Counted from the stretch's first letter, positions 1-8,236 are shown. The stretch: 22,108 bases of DNA from CAXPZW01 sp964221845 (GCA_964221845.1 CAXPZW010000042.1:1-22108), one strand, 5' to 3'. Notes: generated by a model not told the origin, from the sequence alone. A program made the numbers and translations.

Positions 1-668
1 TGATCGCCCGCATCCTGTTGGTACTCTCTGGAGCGGCCTTGCTTGCGGCCTGCGGCGGACCGGTGCAATCCCCGCTCATGCAGGATTTGAACGACGAGAA
101 CAACTTTCTTGACACCCACGTGATCAGCAAGTCCATGTTGGACGCTGCCATGTCACTTGTAGAAGATAAAATCGCCGAAATTCCCGACGATCAACAGGTG
201 CAAGACATGGAAGTAGGCGACCTCACCACCCTAATCGCAGGCATGGACAAGGTCATGGTCTTCAACAAAGACGACCTGAATCGTGCTCAAGAAGACTCCT
301 TGTCCAACCGCATCCGCAGCCGCCTGCAAGCCGAAGGCAGCGAGCTCTTGTTGGAGACCACCGTCTCCGGCGGTGAATTTGGCTTGTACGCAGTAGAATC
401 GGGAGGCGTGGCCTCACGGGTACACGTGTTTCTCCGCTCACCCTATGCCGAAAATGGTGCGCGCAGCTGGCCTTCTGTGGACCCTGTATTGGAAGGCGAA
501 ATGGAAGAAATGCTCGCCGCCGAACAAGTGCAAGTCGACGAAGATCTATCGAGCCTCACAGACCTGGTCAGCATCGACGGCGGCCTGACCCTGATCGAAT
601 GCAACGGCACGTTTGATTTGTCGCAACTCTCCAGCGTATTCATGAGCGTCGCTCGCCAATTGAATTGA
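1..668 (+). CDS. Putative lipoprotein, DUF4252-like (start codon cut by window edge)
   Basis: The reading frame is open from the first base. Bases 1-2 are TG, in frame, so an NTG start codon most likely begins one base before the window, giving a protein starting M-I-A-R-I-L-L. That N-terminus is a classic lipoprotein signal: a short hydrophobic stretch ending in the lipobox L-A-A-C followed by GG. The only in-window start, TTG at 18, would trim the signal, so I prefer the outside start. The mature part is acidic, about 200 residues, and ends with a hydrophobic-strand pattern (LTLIECNGTFDLSQLSSVF) that resembles the end of DUF4252 proteins, small Bacteroidota lipoproteins of unknown role. That family assignment is from memory of the pattern and is moderate. 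The stop lies three bases before the ABC ATPase start, so the genes are probably co-transcribed. Confidence 0.7.
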   Translation, partial: IARILLVLSGAALLAACGGPVQSPLMQDLNDENNFLDTHVISKSMLDAAMSLVEDKIAEIPDDQQVQDMEVGDLTTLIAGMDKVMVFNKDDLNRAQEDSLSNRIRSRLQAEGSELLLETTVSGGEFGLYAVESGGVASRVHVFLRSPYAENGARSWPSVDPVLEGEMEEMLAAEQVQVDEDLSSLTDLVSIDGGLTLIECNGTFDLSQLSSVFMSVARQLN

Positions 669-671
669 TCC

Positions 672-1583
672 ATGGGAGCAGTACTCTCCACCCAAGCCCT
701 CACCAAGCATTTTGGCAGCGTGCACGCGGTCAACGGCATCGACCTCGAGGTTGAAGCCGGCCAAATCTACGGCATGCTCGGCCCCAACGGCAGTGGTAAA
801 ACCACCACCTTGGGCATGTTGCTGGGCACCATTCGACCCACCTCCGGCACCTTCAGCTGGATGGGACAATACGGCGCCCACCACCAAATCCGCAACCGCA
901 TCGGTGCCATTTTGGAAGGCCCGATTTTCTACCCATACATGACCGGGCGTCAAAACCTGGAGATTTCCTGCCTGATCAAGGACGTGCCCTTTACGCGTAT
1001 TCCTGAAGTCATGGACTGGGTGGGCCTGGGCAAACGCCAACACCACAAGTTCCGCACCTATTCCTTGGGCATGAAACAGCGCCTGGCCATTGCCGCCACG
1101 TTGCTCACCGATCCTGACGTACTCATACTTGACGAGCCTACCAACGGTCTGGACCCCCAGGGCATCGCGGACATTCGAGGGCTCATCCGAGACATTGCCA
1201 AAATGGGCAAGACCATTGTGCTCGCCAGTCACTTGTTGGACGAAGTGCAAAAGGTATGCTCACACTTTTGCGTCTTGCGCCACGGCAATCTGATTTACCA
1301 GGGTGGGGTAGACGAGGCCTTGGGCGGGCGCAACATCATCCAAATTAACGCCACCGACATGAGCGCGCTCAAGTCCGCAGCAGCCGCCATGAACCTGGGC
1401 GTGGCCGAAGTGGACGAACACCTCGAAATCGAATCGGCGGAGCCGTTGGATCCCGGCGCTTTGAACCAGCACTTTTTCAATCAGGGCGTGGTGCTCACCC
1501 ACCTGCAGCCCATCACCCGCAGCCTGGAGCAACAGTTCCTGCAAATCCTGAAAGAACATGATTCGTCGACTGCTTCGCATTGA
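672..1583 (+). CDS. ABC transporter ATP-binding protein (ABC-2/BcrA type)
   Basis: This 303-residue protein is the ATPase of a two-gene ABC exporter. Visible motifs are Walker A GPNGSGKTT (residues 37-45), the signature SLGMKQR (131-137), Walker B LILDEPT (151-157) and the switch histidine in LASHLLDE (H187). About 80 residues follow the nucleotide-binding domain, as in BcrA/CcmA-like exporters. The ATG at 672 sits three bases after the lipoprotein stop, and the 3' end overlaps the permease start by 26 bases, so ATPase and permease are translationally linked. The pair could resemble GldA/GldF, but gldA is usually on its own and the permease lacks convincing GldF likeness, so I leave it unnamed. 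Substrate is unknown. Confidence 0.93.
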   Translation: MGAVLSTQALTKHFGSVHAVNGIDLEVEAGQIYGMLGPNGSGKTTTLGMLLGTIRPTSGTFSWMGQYGAHHQIRNRIGAILEGPIFYPYMTGRQNLEISCLIKDVPFTRIPEVMDWVGLGKRQHHKFRTYSLGMKQRLAIAATLLTDPDVLILDEPTNGLDPQGIADIRGLIRDIAKMGKTIVLASHLLDEVQKVCSHFCVLRHGNLIYQGGVDEALGGRNIIQINATDMSALKSAAAAMNLGVAEVDEHLEIESAEPLDPGALNQHFFNQGVVLTHLQPITRSLEQQFLQILKEHDSSTASH

Positions 1584-2394
1584 GTTTTCCAAGCTGTGGG
1601 CGTCGAACTATTTCCGCGTCCTGGGCATCCTGTGGTTGTTTGCCTTTTTGGCCATCCCCATTGGCACCTCGCTGATCCTCAACAACGTTGCGGTAGACGG
1701 GGACCTCTCGGAAATGTTCCTGCAGATCAGCCCGGAGAACCTGCCCATTTTCCACTTCAGAGACATCTGGCAAAACCTCGCGTGGGTCTACAAATTCCAG
1801 ACGTTGCTGTTGAGCTTCATGGTGATCATCTCGGTCACCTCAGAGTTTGATTACAAGACTGTACGCCAGAACATCATCGACGGCTTCTCGCGCACCCATT
1901 TTTGGATGAGCAAAGTGATGCTCGTGCTGATTTTGGCCAGCCTGGCCACCGGGCTGATGTTCGTGGAAGGCTTGGTTGCCGGGCTGTGGGCCTCTCCCGA
2001 CCGCAGCTTTGAGGCCTTCTTTGCCAACATCGAATTCGTGGGCGCCTACTTCCTGCATGTGAACGTGTTCCTGCTGTTCTGCATGATGATCAGTTTGCTC
2101 ATCCGCCGTTCGGGCTTCACGATTTTCTTCCTGCTGATCTGGAATTACGTGTTCGAGGGCATTGCCTACCTCTACAACCTGGCCAAGTACCAGTCTGACC
2201 AGCTCGACACCATGCTCTACACCGAGTGGTTGCCGCTGGAAAGCGCATCCAATCTGATTCGCCAGCCGGTGGGCAAGTACGCGCTCAGCAATGTGCAGGA
2301 CTACGTCGCGACGCAGGACTTCCTGTTCGCCATGGGATGGGCGGTGTTGCTGCTCTTCTTTTCGCACCGTTACATCCAGCGCCGCGACTTCTAG
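1558..2394 (+). CDS. ABC-2 type transporter permease
   Basis: This 278-residue integral membrane protein overlaps the end of its ATPase gene by 26 bases and is its evident partner. About six hydrophobic segments are visible: roughly residues 19-41, 78-96, 118-145, 161-185, 190-212 and 255-272. The N-terminal R-R-L-L-R-I-E-F-S-K-L motif before the first segment and the S-E-F-D-Y-K-T-V-R-Q-N motif after the second (the conserved amphipathic region before the third helix) are typical of ABC-2 permeases. It is likely to form a homodimeric inner-membrane exporter with two ATPase copies. No substrate can be read from the sequence. Its TAG stop at 2392 is followed by 53 bases before the next gene. 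Confidence 0.88.
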   Translation: MIRRLLRIEFSKLWASNYFRVLGILWLFAFLAIPIGTSLILNNVAVDGDLSEMFLQISPENLPIFHFRDIWQNLAWVYKFQTLLLSFMVIISVTSEFDYKTVRQNIIDGFSRTHFWMSKVMLVLILASLATGLMFVEGLVAGLWASPDRSFEAFFANIEFVGAYFLHVNVFLLFCMMISLLIRRSGFTIFFLLIWNYVFEGIAYLYNLAKYQSDQLDTMLYTEWLPLESASNLIRQPVGKYALSNVQDYVATQDFLFAMGWAVLLLFFSHRYIQRRDF

Positions 2395-2447
2395 AGGCAA
2401 CGATTGGCGTGTTTTCTGCATCTTACAGGGAGAAAAACGCACTTGCT

Positions 2448-3623
2448 ATGACCCTCCGAACCCTCGCCATGGCCGTGTTGATGGCCTTGCCCTTTGCGCC
2501 TCAAGCGCAAGTGGTTGATTGCATCGACGCCAGCTTGATTGACCCTACTGCCATCTGCATCACCCTCTACGACCCGGTGTGCGGTTGTGATGGCTTCACC
2601 TACAGCAACGAATGTGTGGCCACCGTGTTGGGCGGAGTCACCTCCTGGACTTCAGGGGAATGCACCGGCAACGAAAACGTCACCTGCCTGGATTTGGCCG
2701 GCCTGGATTTTGGCGCCTGTGAAATGATTCTCGGCATCGCTCTGATCAACGGTGAATGTGTCACCATCAGCGGCTGCGGCACCACGGCCCAAAACGGCCA
2801 AGACTACGGTGCCTTCATTTACGCCACAGAAGCCGAATGCATCGCCGCATGCGACGGCCAGGGTGGCGGCGACCAACCCGACGGCTGCGTAGACCTAGGG
2901 GGCGTGGACTTTGGTGACTGCGACTTTGTGCTCGGCGTAGCCATGATTGACGGTTTGTGCCAAGACGTTTCGGGCTGCGATTACACCGCCACCGACGGCG
3001 TGGACTACGAAGGCTTCTTCTACGACAGCATCGAAGACTGCCAAGCCGGGTGCGCCGACATGGTGTGCCAGGACCCCAACCTGATCGACCCCGACACCGA
3101 TTGCCTGGTGTCCTCCGAATACTACTGCGGGTGCGACAGTTTGCTGTACACCAGCACCTGCGAAATGATCTATGAGTTTGGCCTGACCTCTTGGGAGATC
3201 GGCTTTTGTGACAACCCTGCGACTTGCGTCAATCCTGACCAGATCAACATTGGCGTGCCCTGCCCGTTGATCTACGATCCCGTATGTGGTTGTGACGATG
3301 TGACCTACGACAACAGCTGTACGGCCTACCACTTGGGCGGTGTCCAAAGTTGGACCGAAGGCCCATGCTCAGGCAACGGATTGCCAGAATTGGCGTTGGT
3401 AGGCGTGCACGCCGTTCCGAACCCTGCGGTCAACGCCGTATCCCTTTCACGTGCCATGGAAGCCGAAGTGGCTGTCCTGGATTTAGCAGGACGTACCTTG
3501 ATTGCGCGCCAGCACTTGCCCGCAGGCGCTGACTTAGACGTTGTGGAATTGCCGCAAGGACTGTACCTGCTGGATGTACATACAGCCGCGGGCCGCATCA
3601 CCGTCCGATTCGAAAAGCGTTAA
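2448..3623 (+). CDS. Secreted multi-Kazal protease-inhibitor-like protein with T9SS sorting domain
   Basis: I chose the ATG at 2448 (391 residues) because it opens a clean signal peptide ending near A-Q-A; upstream sequence in frame overlaps the permease. Five cysteine domains follow. Three are Kazal-like (C25-C72, C207-C254, C260-C307), each with cysteine gaps of exactly 11, 7, 1, 8 and 15 residues. Domains 1 and 3 carry PVCGCDG followed by TY.N.C or TYDNSC; domain 2 is diverged (YYCGCDS). Between domains 1 and 2 are two copies of another six-cysteine domain (C80-C135, C147-C202) with gaps 10, 12, 5, 20 and 3; its C-terminal half faintly recalls Kunitz domains. Residues from about 321 form a type A T9SS sorting domain (VPNP ... 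LDLAGR ... LPQGLYLLDV ... VRFEKR). The product should be exported by T9SS, then attached to the surface or released, and may inhibit serine proteases. Its stop overlaps the convergent alkD-like gene by four bases. Confidence 0.88.
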   Translation: MTLRTLAMAVLMALPFAPQAQVVDCIDASLIDPTAICITLYDPVCGCDGFTYSNECVATVLGGVTSWTSGECTGNENVTCLDLAGLDFGACEMILGIALINGECVTISGCGTTAQNGQDYGAFIYATEAECIAACDGQGGGDQPDGCVDLGGVDFGDCDFVLGVAMIDGLCQDVSGCDYTATDGVDYEGFFYDSIEDCQAGCADMVCQDPNLIDPDTDCLVSSEYYCGCDSLLYTSTCEMIYEFGLTSWEIGFCDNPATCVNPDQINIGVPCPLIYDPVCGCDDVTYDNSCTAYHLGGVQSWTEGPCSGNGLPELALVGVHAVPNPAVNAVSLSRAMEAEVAVLDLAGRTLIARQHLPAGADLDVVELPQGLYLLDVHTAAGRITVRFEKR

Positions 3624-4297
3624 GCGAATTTGCCGGCGATCCGTGGTGAGGTCAAGTGCTTGACCACGTCCAACGCCTGGCACGAGTTTTCCCCGTAATC
3701 CACCTCTACTGGACCGATGGACTTGGCAGCAGCCAAGCCGTCGGCGTAGAGGGATTTGCTACGCTGGCTGATGGCAAACAGCGCATTGTTCATGCTGTCC
3801 CGCACGAAGTTGGCCTCGCCCTGCAGATGGGCCGAAATGTGCGCCACGTGCGCCGGGAAGTACGCATCGTCCATTTTCTTGGACTTGGCCAAGTAGCCCA
3901 GACATCCCCATCCCAAAGAGCGGATGCCGTCGTCCTTGTGATCCTTCCAATCTTCGAACTTCTGTTGCAGCAACGGGCTTTTGGCCATGACGTTTTGCAG
4001 GAAAACGTGCCCCAGCATCCAGTTCTTGGTTTCAGCAGCCATGGTGTCCAAGGCCTCGCTTGAGAGGGTCTTGGGCTCGCCCACCAAGCACGCCAGCTGC
4101 TTGGCGTCCCACAGGTCTGAACGCCAGAGTTCATCGGCCAACGGTTGGCTTTTGGTTACGCCCTTGGCGAGTTTCTTGATTTGGGTCAGGCCCAGGCCAT
4201 AGGAACGGAAAGTGGGGTTGCCCACTTTTTCCCAGGCTTGCATGCCGCGCTCGTTCTTGTTGGCCTCGAGCAGGGCTTCTACGTCAGAAAAGGTCAT
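3620..4297 (-). CDS. DNA alkylation repair enzyme, AlkD-like
   Basis: The 225-residue helical protein matches the DNA alkylation repair (HEAT-like repeat glycosylase) family in length and pattern, with alpha-helical segments containing SDLWDAKQLACLVGEP, KNWMLGHVFLQNVM and GIRSLGWGCLGYLA. Members excise N3- and N7-alkylated purines. I cannot align the known catalytic Asp and Trp of Bacillus AlkD with certainty, so a non-catalytic AlkD-like role remains possible. It starts six bases downstream of the aroA stop on the same strand, so it is probably the second gene of an aroA operon. Its stop codon shares the TTAA at 3620-3623 with the convergent Kazal gene, which leaves no room for a separate terminator. 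Confidence 0.75.
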   Translation of the reverse strand: MTFSDVEALLEANKNERGMQAWEKVGNPTFRSYGLGLTQIKKLAKGVTKSQPLADELWRSDLWDAKQLACLVGEPKTLSSEALDTMAAETKNWMLGHVFLQNVMAKSPLLQQKFEDWKDHKDDGIRSLGWGCLGYLAKSKKMDDAYFPAHVAHISAHLQGEANFVRDSMNNALFAISQRSKSLYADGLAAAKSIGPVEVDYGENSCQALDVVKHLTSPRIAGKFA

Positions 4298-4303
4298 GCG
4301 GGA

Positions 4304-5560
4304 TCAGGATTGAATGTTCCCCCCAACTTCGGACATATCCGCGAAGAAATCCGGGTAAGATTTACGAATCGCTTCAGCGCCGGTGATGGTGATGGGTTCG
4401 GTGCCGCCCATGCCCAACAGGGCTGCGGCCATGGCAATGCGGTGGTCGTTGTTGGAGTCCAGGGTGGCGGTCTTGGGTTCGCCAGGGTGCACGGTCATCA
4501 GATCGCCGTCGAGGTCGATGCGCAGGCCGGCCTTGGCAAACTCGTCGCGCAGCACCACGCCGCGGTCGCTCTCCTTGTGTTTCAGGCGGTGCACGCCGGT
4601 GAAGCGCGAGGGCTTGTCGCCAAACACGGCCATGGCCGCCAGAGGAGGGAAGAGGTCTGGGCAATCGGTCAGATCAAAGTCAATGCCGCGCAGTTGGTGG
4701 CCCACCACTTGGTAGTCGCCTTGTTGGTTCTTGACTTTGCAGCCCGCAAAGAGCAGGGCTCCGGTCACCGCTTGGTCGGCCTGGGTGAAGACCGAGGGCA
4801 AACCTTTCACCTCGTAAAAATTCTTGCCGGAAAGTGCACCGGCAATCAGCTGGAATGCAGCACCGCTCCAGTCGCCATCCACGTAAATGTCCTTGGGCTT
4901 GTACGCCTGTCCACCCGGAATCTCAAAGGTCTCAAAGTTGGTTTGGCTCACATGCACGCCGTAATGTGCCATGACCTCCAAGGTCATTTCGATGTAAGGG
5001 GTGCTCTTGAGGTCCTTCACGTGCAGGGTAGAGTCCTCAGCGGCCAACGGCAGTGCCATCAACAGCCCGGTCAGGAATTGGCTCGAAAGCGACCCGTCCA
5101 AACTGATGGTGCCGCCTTTCAATGGGCCTTTCACTGCAATGGGGAGCTTACCGTCGACGGTGGAACAAAAGGCGCCCAGTGGCGGCAAAATGGTCTCGAA
5201 CATGCCCATGGGGCGCGTGGCCAAACTGCCCTCTCCCACCATGGTGAGCGGCCCGTCGTGCAGGGCGGCAATTGGAGTGAACAGACGGATGCCCAATCCG
5301 GCCTCTCCGGCGTTGAGCTCGGTGCCAATGGGTTTGAGTCCGCCGTGGAGTAGCAAGTCTTCGCCGTCTTCTTCGATCTGTGCGCCCAAATGCCCGGCCA
5401 TGGCCAGCGCGCTCAGTCCGTCGTTGGCAAAGCAAGGGTTGGACAGGCGGGAGGTGCCGGGGGCCAGCAATGCAGCCGCCACCGCACGTTGGAAAATACT
5501 CTTGCTGGGTGGGGCGTAAATCGACCCGGTCAGGTAGGATGGGTAAACGGTCAGTTTCAC
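4304..5560 (-). CDS. aroA: 3-phosphoshikimate 1-carboxyvinyltransferase (EPSP synthase)
   Basis: This cytoplasmic enzyme joins shikimate-3-phosphate and phosphoenolpyruvate in the sixth step of the shikimate pathway. Family motifs are clear: PPSKSIFQRA near the N-terminus (the usual SKS motif), DWSGAAFQLIAGAL mid-protein, DLFPPLAAMAVFG, SRFTGVHRLKHKESDR, DHRIAMAAALLGMGG and a late RKSYPDFF. Start choice: the longest frame opens at a GTG at 5602, but that codon lies in the loop/stem of a strong terminator (5590-5617). The GTG at 5560 gives V-K-L-T-V-Y-P, a normal EPSP synthase N-terminus, and 418 residues. A CACCTTTG promoter-like element at 5566-5573 ends five bases upstream, implying an almost leaderless mRNA. 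The alkD-like gene follows six bases after the stop. Confidence 0.93.
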   Translation of the reverse strand: MKLTVYPSYLTGSIYAPPSKSIFQRAVAAALLAPGTSRLSNPCFANDGLSALAMAGHLGAQIEEDGEDLLLHGGLKPIGTELNAGEAGLGIRLFTPIAALHDGPLTMVGEGSLATRPMGMFETILPPLGAFCSTVDGKLPIAVKGPLKGGTISLDGSLSSQFLTGLLMALPLAAEDSTLHVKDLKSTPYIEMTLEVMAHYGVHVSQTNFETFEIPGGQAYKPKDIYVDGDWSGAAFQLIAGALSGKNFYEVKGLPSVFTQADQAVTGALLFAGCKVKNQQGDYQVVGHQLRGIDFDLTDCPDLFPPLAAMAVFGDKPSRFTGVHRLKHKESDRGVVLRDEFAKAGLRIDLDGDLMTVHPGEPKTATLDSNNDHRIAMAAALLGMGGTEPITITGAEAIRKSYPDFFADMSEVGGNIQS

Positions 5561-5565
5561 AGATA

Positions 5566-5573
5566 CAAAGGTG
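5566..5573 (-). promoter_or_regulatory. Candidate -7 element for aroA (CACCTTTG)
   Basis: CACCTTTG matches five of the six fixed positions of the Bacteroidota -7 consensus TAnnTTTG and ends five bases before the GTG start, so the transcript would start about two bases before the gene. No exact TTTG is present at the usual upstream distance, but the T-run of the terminator stem falls close to it. Confidence 0.4.
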
Positions 5574-5589
5574 CAAAATGCAGGTACAA

Positions 5590-5617
5590 AAAAACCGGGC
5601 ACAAGGGCCCGGTTTTT
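5590..5617 (-). terminator. Rho-independent terminator between the T9SS gene and aroA
   Basis: An 11-bp perfect stem (5590-5600 with 5607-5617; core CCGGGC/GCCCGG) closes a six-base loop. The A-run at 5588-5594 becomes a T-run on the minus strand, so it terminates the gene ending at 5639. T-runs on both sides make it bidirectional in principle. It also rules out the GTG at 5602 as the aroA start. Confidence 0.85.
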
Positions 5618-5638
5618 CGCTTGAGATGGGAAAATACG

Positions 5639-6634
5639 TTACCGCTTCACAAGGCGAGTTGGACGCGAAGAAGCAGGGGTGTCCAGCAGGTAAAGGCCCG
5701 CGGGCAATCCACCGAGGTCCACTTGGTTTTGTCCGGGGCGCAAGGTGCCGTCCAAGACCGCTGCTCCAGACATGTTGCGCAGCACAAACGGCTGGTTGCC
5801 TTGGGCAGGGGACTGCACCCATACCACATCACACGAAGGATTGGGGTATACGTGCAAGCCGGCCCGGGCCACCTCTTCTTCTACGTTTACAAACGAAGAC
5901 GAGAAGCGGTACAGGGTGCCGTTGGAGGGGTCACTGGTCAAAAAGTCTCCAGGGCCTAAATCGTCCACTTCGTCATCGTTAAATGGATTGACTTCTGGAG
6001 CCTGACCGTCTCCTTGGAGCAGCCAAAGGGTATCGAATGTAATGTTGGTAGCCAACGAGTCTACCATCAAGATGGACGCACCGCCCATGCCGTCGTGCGC
6101 CAAATCTGGGTTTTTGATTGAGTTGGGGCCGAAGTGGATCTCAATGTCATTCGACCCTTCGTACATGCGCATTTGGAGGTTGATTTGGTCACCTGCGGTG
6201 CCGCTACCGACCACTTCGGCGTAGAAGCCGCAGTTCTCATACTGCAGATGGAAAATGCGGTTGGGAGCATCACCCGTGGTCTTGTAGGTGATGGTGGAAA
6301 TCAAGGAGTCTTGGAGATATCCGATATCAATCAGGTCTGATCCATACACAAAGAAGATCGGAACAGTTCCGTTGGGGCCTGGGTCGCCGATCAATGCACC
6401 CCCCGTGCCAAAGTCGGAGTTCAAGTACCACGTGTCGACTTGACGTTCGAAGAAGTAGAAGTCGAAACCCATCGGCAGCATCGCGTCGGGATCGTCCCAG
6501 GTATTGAGCACGGCGTCAGTGCCGTCTTCAAAGTGCGCGTAGGTTTCGTCGGTAACGGCGAATTCGTAAGGGAATTCTTGGGCAAAGGTGCCCACAGAGA
6601 GAAAGACAAAGAGGAGTGCGGAAAGGTGTTTCAT
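5639..6634 (-). CDS. Secreted protein of unknown function with T9SS sorting domain
   Basis: The ATG at 6634 gives 331 residues with a clear signal peptide (MKHLSALLFVFLSVGTFAQ, cleavage near A-Q). An upstream in-frame start at 6676 would add 14 residues in front of the lysine-containing n-region and is less likely. The body (roughly residues 20-260) is rich in aromatic and acidic residues and beta-prone, with motifs such as PMGFDFYFF, RIFHLQYENCGFY and IEIHFGPNSI that resemble the lectin-like/PKD-flanking domains of Bacteroidota secreted proteins; I do not recognise a named family. The end (from about residue 268: VYPNPS ... LRNMSGAAVLDGTL ... LGGLPAGLYLLD) is a T9SS type A sorting domain. 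It stands alone: 96 bases separate it from the upstream menG stop, and a rho-independent terminator lies 22 bases after its stop. Confidence 0.88.
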   Translation of the reverse strand: MKHLSALLFVFLSVGTFAQEFPYEFAVTDETYAHFEDGTDAVLNTWDDPDAMLPMGFDFYFFERQVDTWYLNSDFGTGGALIGDPGPNGTVPIFFVYGSDLIDIGYLQDSLISTITYKTTGDAPNRIFHLQYENCGFYAEVVGSGTAGDQINLQMRMYEGSNDIEIHFGPNSIKNPDLAHDGMGGASILMVDSLATNITFDTLWLLQGDGQAPEVNPFNDDEVDDLGPGDFLTSDPSNGTLYRFSSSFVNVEEEVARAGLHVYPNPSCDVVWVQSPAQGNQPFVLRNMSGAAVLDGTLRPGQNQVDLGGLPAGLYLLDTPASSRPTRLVKR

Positions 6635-6730
6635 TGCAGAGGTTGATTGTATACGTACAGCGAACACAAGACACAATAGTTACACCAAGCGTCCAAATCC
6701 AGTTCCAGAAAAGTTGCAAAAGCGGGAACC

Positions 6731-7465
6731 CTACTTCTTGCCAGAGTAAATGGTGGCAATGCCGCCGGTGAGGCGTTTGGCTTGCAGGTCGGTGTATCCG
6801 CAGCGTTTCATCACCGCCAAGAAGTCGTCGCCATCGGGGAAAGCTGCTACGCTCTCGGGCAGGTAGGTGTACGCGCGGCTGTCTTTGGACACCAACTTGC
6901 CCACCGTAGGCATGATGTAGCGGAAGTAGAAGTGGAACAGCTGCTTCATGGGGAATTTGCGTGGACGAGAGAACTCCAGTACCACGCCCATTCCGCCGGG
7001 CTTCAACACACGGTACATGTCTTGCAAACCGGCCTCGAGGTTTTGGAAGTTGCGCACCCCAAACGCGGCGGTGTAGGCGTCAAACGCGTTGTCCTCAAAG
7101 GGCAGATTCTCGCTGTCGCCGTATTGGAGGGTAATCACGTCGTCGTACCCTTTCTTTTTGACTTTGCCACGGCCCACTTCCAGCATGCCCTCGGAAATGT
7201 CAACACCCACAATCTTTTTGGCCTGTACACCCATGCGGCGGGCTTCCATGGCAAAATCGGCGGTACCGGTGGCCACGTCCAACAGGCGTTCGGGGTTGTG
7301 TTCCTTGATCATGCGGATGGCCTTCTTGCGCCAGCGCACGTCAATCCCCAGCGAAAAGAAGTGGTTCAAAAAGTCGTAGCTGTGGGCGATGTTGTCAAAC
7401 ATCTCGGCTACCTGCTCCTTTTTGGTGGCGTCTGAACTGTACGGCGTTACCGGGGCTTGCTTCAT
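6731..7465 (-). CDS. menG: Demethylmenaquinone methyltransferase (MenG/UbiE family)
   Basis: This SAM-dependent methyltransferase makes the last step of menaquinone synthesis, the methylation of demethylmenaquinone. Bacteroidota generally use menaquinone, so I prefer menG over ubiE, although the family is shared. Motifs: VAEMFDNIAHSYDFLNHFFS near the N-terminus, SAM-binding motif I LLDVATGTADFA, VGVDISEGML, GDSENLPFEDNAFDAYTAAFGVRNF, YRVLKPGG and LEFSRP. The 244-residue length is normal. The ATG at 7465 overlaps the stop of the upstream HD gene (ATGA), indicating translational coupling; the longer frame from 7504 would run into the HD coding sequence. A GACCTTTG element at 7471-7478 inside the HD gene might add an internal promoter. 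Confidence 0.93.
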   Translation of the reverse strand: MKQAPVTPYSSDATKKEQVAEMFDNIAHSYDFLNHFFSLGIDVRWRKKAIRMIKEHNPERLLDVATGTADFAMEARRMGVQAKKIVGVDISEGMLEVGRGKVKKKGYDDVITLQYGDSENLPFEDNAFDAYTAAFGVRNFQNLEAGLQDMYRVLKPGGMGVVLEFSRPRKFPMKQLFHFYFRYIMPTVGKLVSKDSRAYTYLPESVAAFPDGDDFLAVMKRCGYTDLQAKRLTGGIATIYSGKK

Positions 7466-8145
7466 GAGGACAAAGGTCGGGCTTGAACCGGTTCGGCGTT
7501 CCATTCGCGGTGGAATTGCTGCAAGAAGTCTTCCATGTATTGGTGACGTTCCTCAGCCCACGCCTTTCCGGTAGCGGTGTGCATGCGGTCTTTAAGGAGT
7601 AACAGTTTTTCGTGGAAATGGTTGATGGTGGAAGTGCGCTTGTCGCGGTAGGACGCAAAATCGGCGTGCAATTCAGGGTCGAGAGCCGGGTCGTAGAGCG
7701 GTTGTCCGGTGCTGCCGCCGTAGGCAAAGGTGCGTGCTACCCCAATGGCGCCAATGGCATCCAAGCGGTCGGCGTCTTGCACGCATTTGCCAGCTAGGGT
7801 AGGCATGTTGTCGGCCACACCCGCGCCTTTGAACGAAACACGCGCCACAATGAGCACCACCTCTTCGTGCCATGCGTCTGGTGCTTCAAATTCCTCCAAC
7901 GCTTGTTTGGCGCGTTTAGGTCCTTCTTCCAGGCTGCCTCCGTGGAACTTCCAATCGGCGATGTCATGCAGCAGGGCACCCAGAGCAGCGATGTTGGGGT
8001 CTGCGCCTTCGGCCGAGGCAATGAGAATGGCGTTTTTGGTCACGCGTTCGATGTGGAACCAATCGTGGCCGGTGCCTTCGCCTTCGAACAGGCTGGCCAC
8101 GTGATCGGCAATGCGTTGCACGCTGGGGTGGAGGTGGTCAAACAT
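7462..8145 (-). CDS. HD-domain phosphohydrolase (YedJ-like)
   Basis: The ATG at 8145 gives 227 residues. The metal-binding HD pattern is visible: GHDWFHIERV (first His), LLHDIADWKF (the HD pair) and CVQDADRLDAIGAIGVARTF (the late Asp), followed by FAYGG and a C-terminal helix region with HFHEKLLLLKDRM. This arrangement matches the YedJ-type HD hydrolases, probably acting on a small phosphorylated compound; the substrate is not known. The gene precedes menG with a 4-base ATGA overlap. A start at 8166 would add only seven residues and would lie in the predicted promoter. The promoter predicted at 8150-8180 would start the transcript at or one base before the ATG. Confidence 0.88.
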   Translation of the reverse strand: MFDHLHPSVQRIADHVASLFEGEGTGHDWFHIERVTKNAILIASAEGADPNIAALGALLHDIADWKFHGGSLEEGPKRAKQALEEFEAPDAWHEEVVLIVARVSFKGAGVADNMPTLAGKCVQDADRLDAIGAIGVARTFAYGGSTGQPLYDPALDPELHADFASYRDKRTSTINHFHEKLLLLKDRMHTATGKAWAEERHQYMEDFLQQFHREWNAEPVQARPLSS

Positions 8146-8149
8146 GACG

Positions 8150-8180
8150 CAAAGGTGCCCGCACACTGGCGCAAAACAAA
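8150..8180 (-). promoter_or_regulatory. Promoter of the HD-menG operon; implies a leaderless mRNA
   Basis: On the minus strand TTTG (8177-8180) is followed by a 19-base spacer and CACCTTTG (8150-8157), matching the Bacteroidota TTTG-N19-TAnnTTTG promoter except for one base. Placing the start site four bases after the -7 element puts it at about 8146, next to the ATG at 8145. A small inverted repeat GGCGC ... GCGCC (8168-8185) overlaps the -33 element. Confidence 0.55.
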
Positions 8181-8236
8181 GCGCCGGCAGGAAAAGATTC
8201 CCACCGGGGCCACCTCAAACCATAGGTACCCAAAGG

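Noticed and set aside
546..1250. 234-codon minus-strand frame
   Set aside because: Antisense to the lipoprotein and the ABC ATPase, which carry clear motifs.
672..2394. ABC ATPase/permease pair as gldA-gldF
   Set aside because: The permease lacks convincing GldF likeness, the pair is far from gldG on the other strand, and generic ABC-2 exporters look the same.
4145..5353. 402-codon open frame on the plus strand
   Set aside because: It lies antisense to aroA and the alkD-like gene, both with strong family motifs; its translation has no recognisable domain and is rich in His/Gly/Val, typical of antisense frames in GC-rich DNA.
5561..5602. Upstream GTG (5602) as the aroA start
   Set aside because: It lies within the loop/stem of a strong terminator and would add a non-family N-terminal extension.
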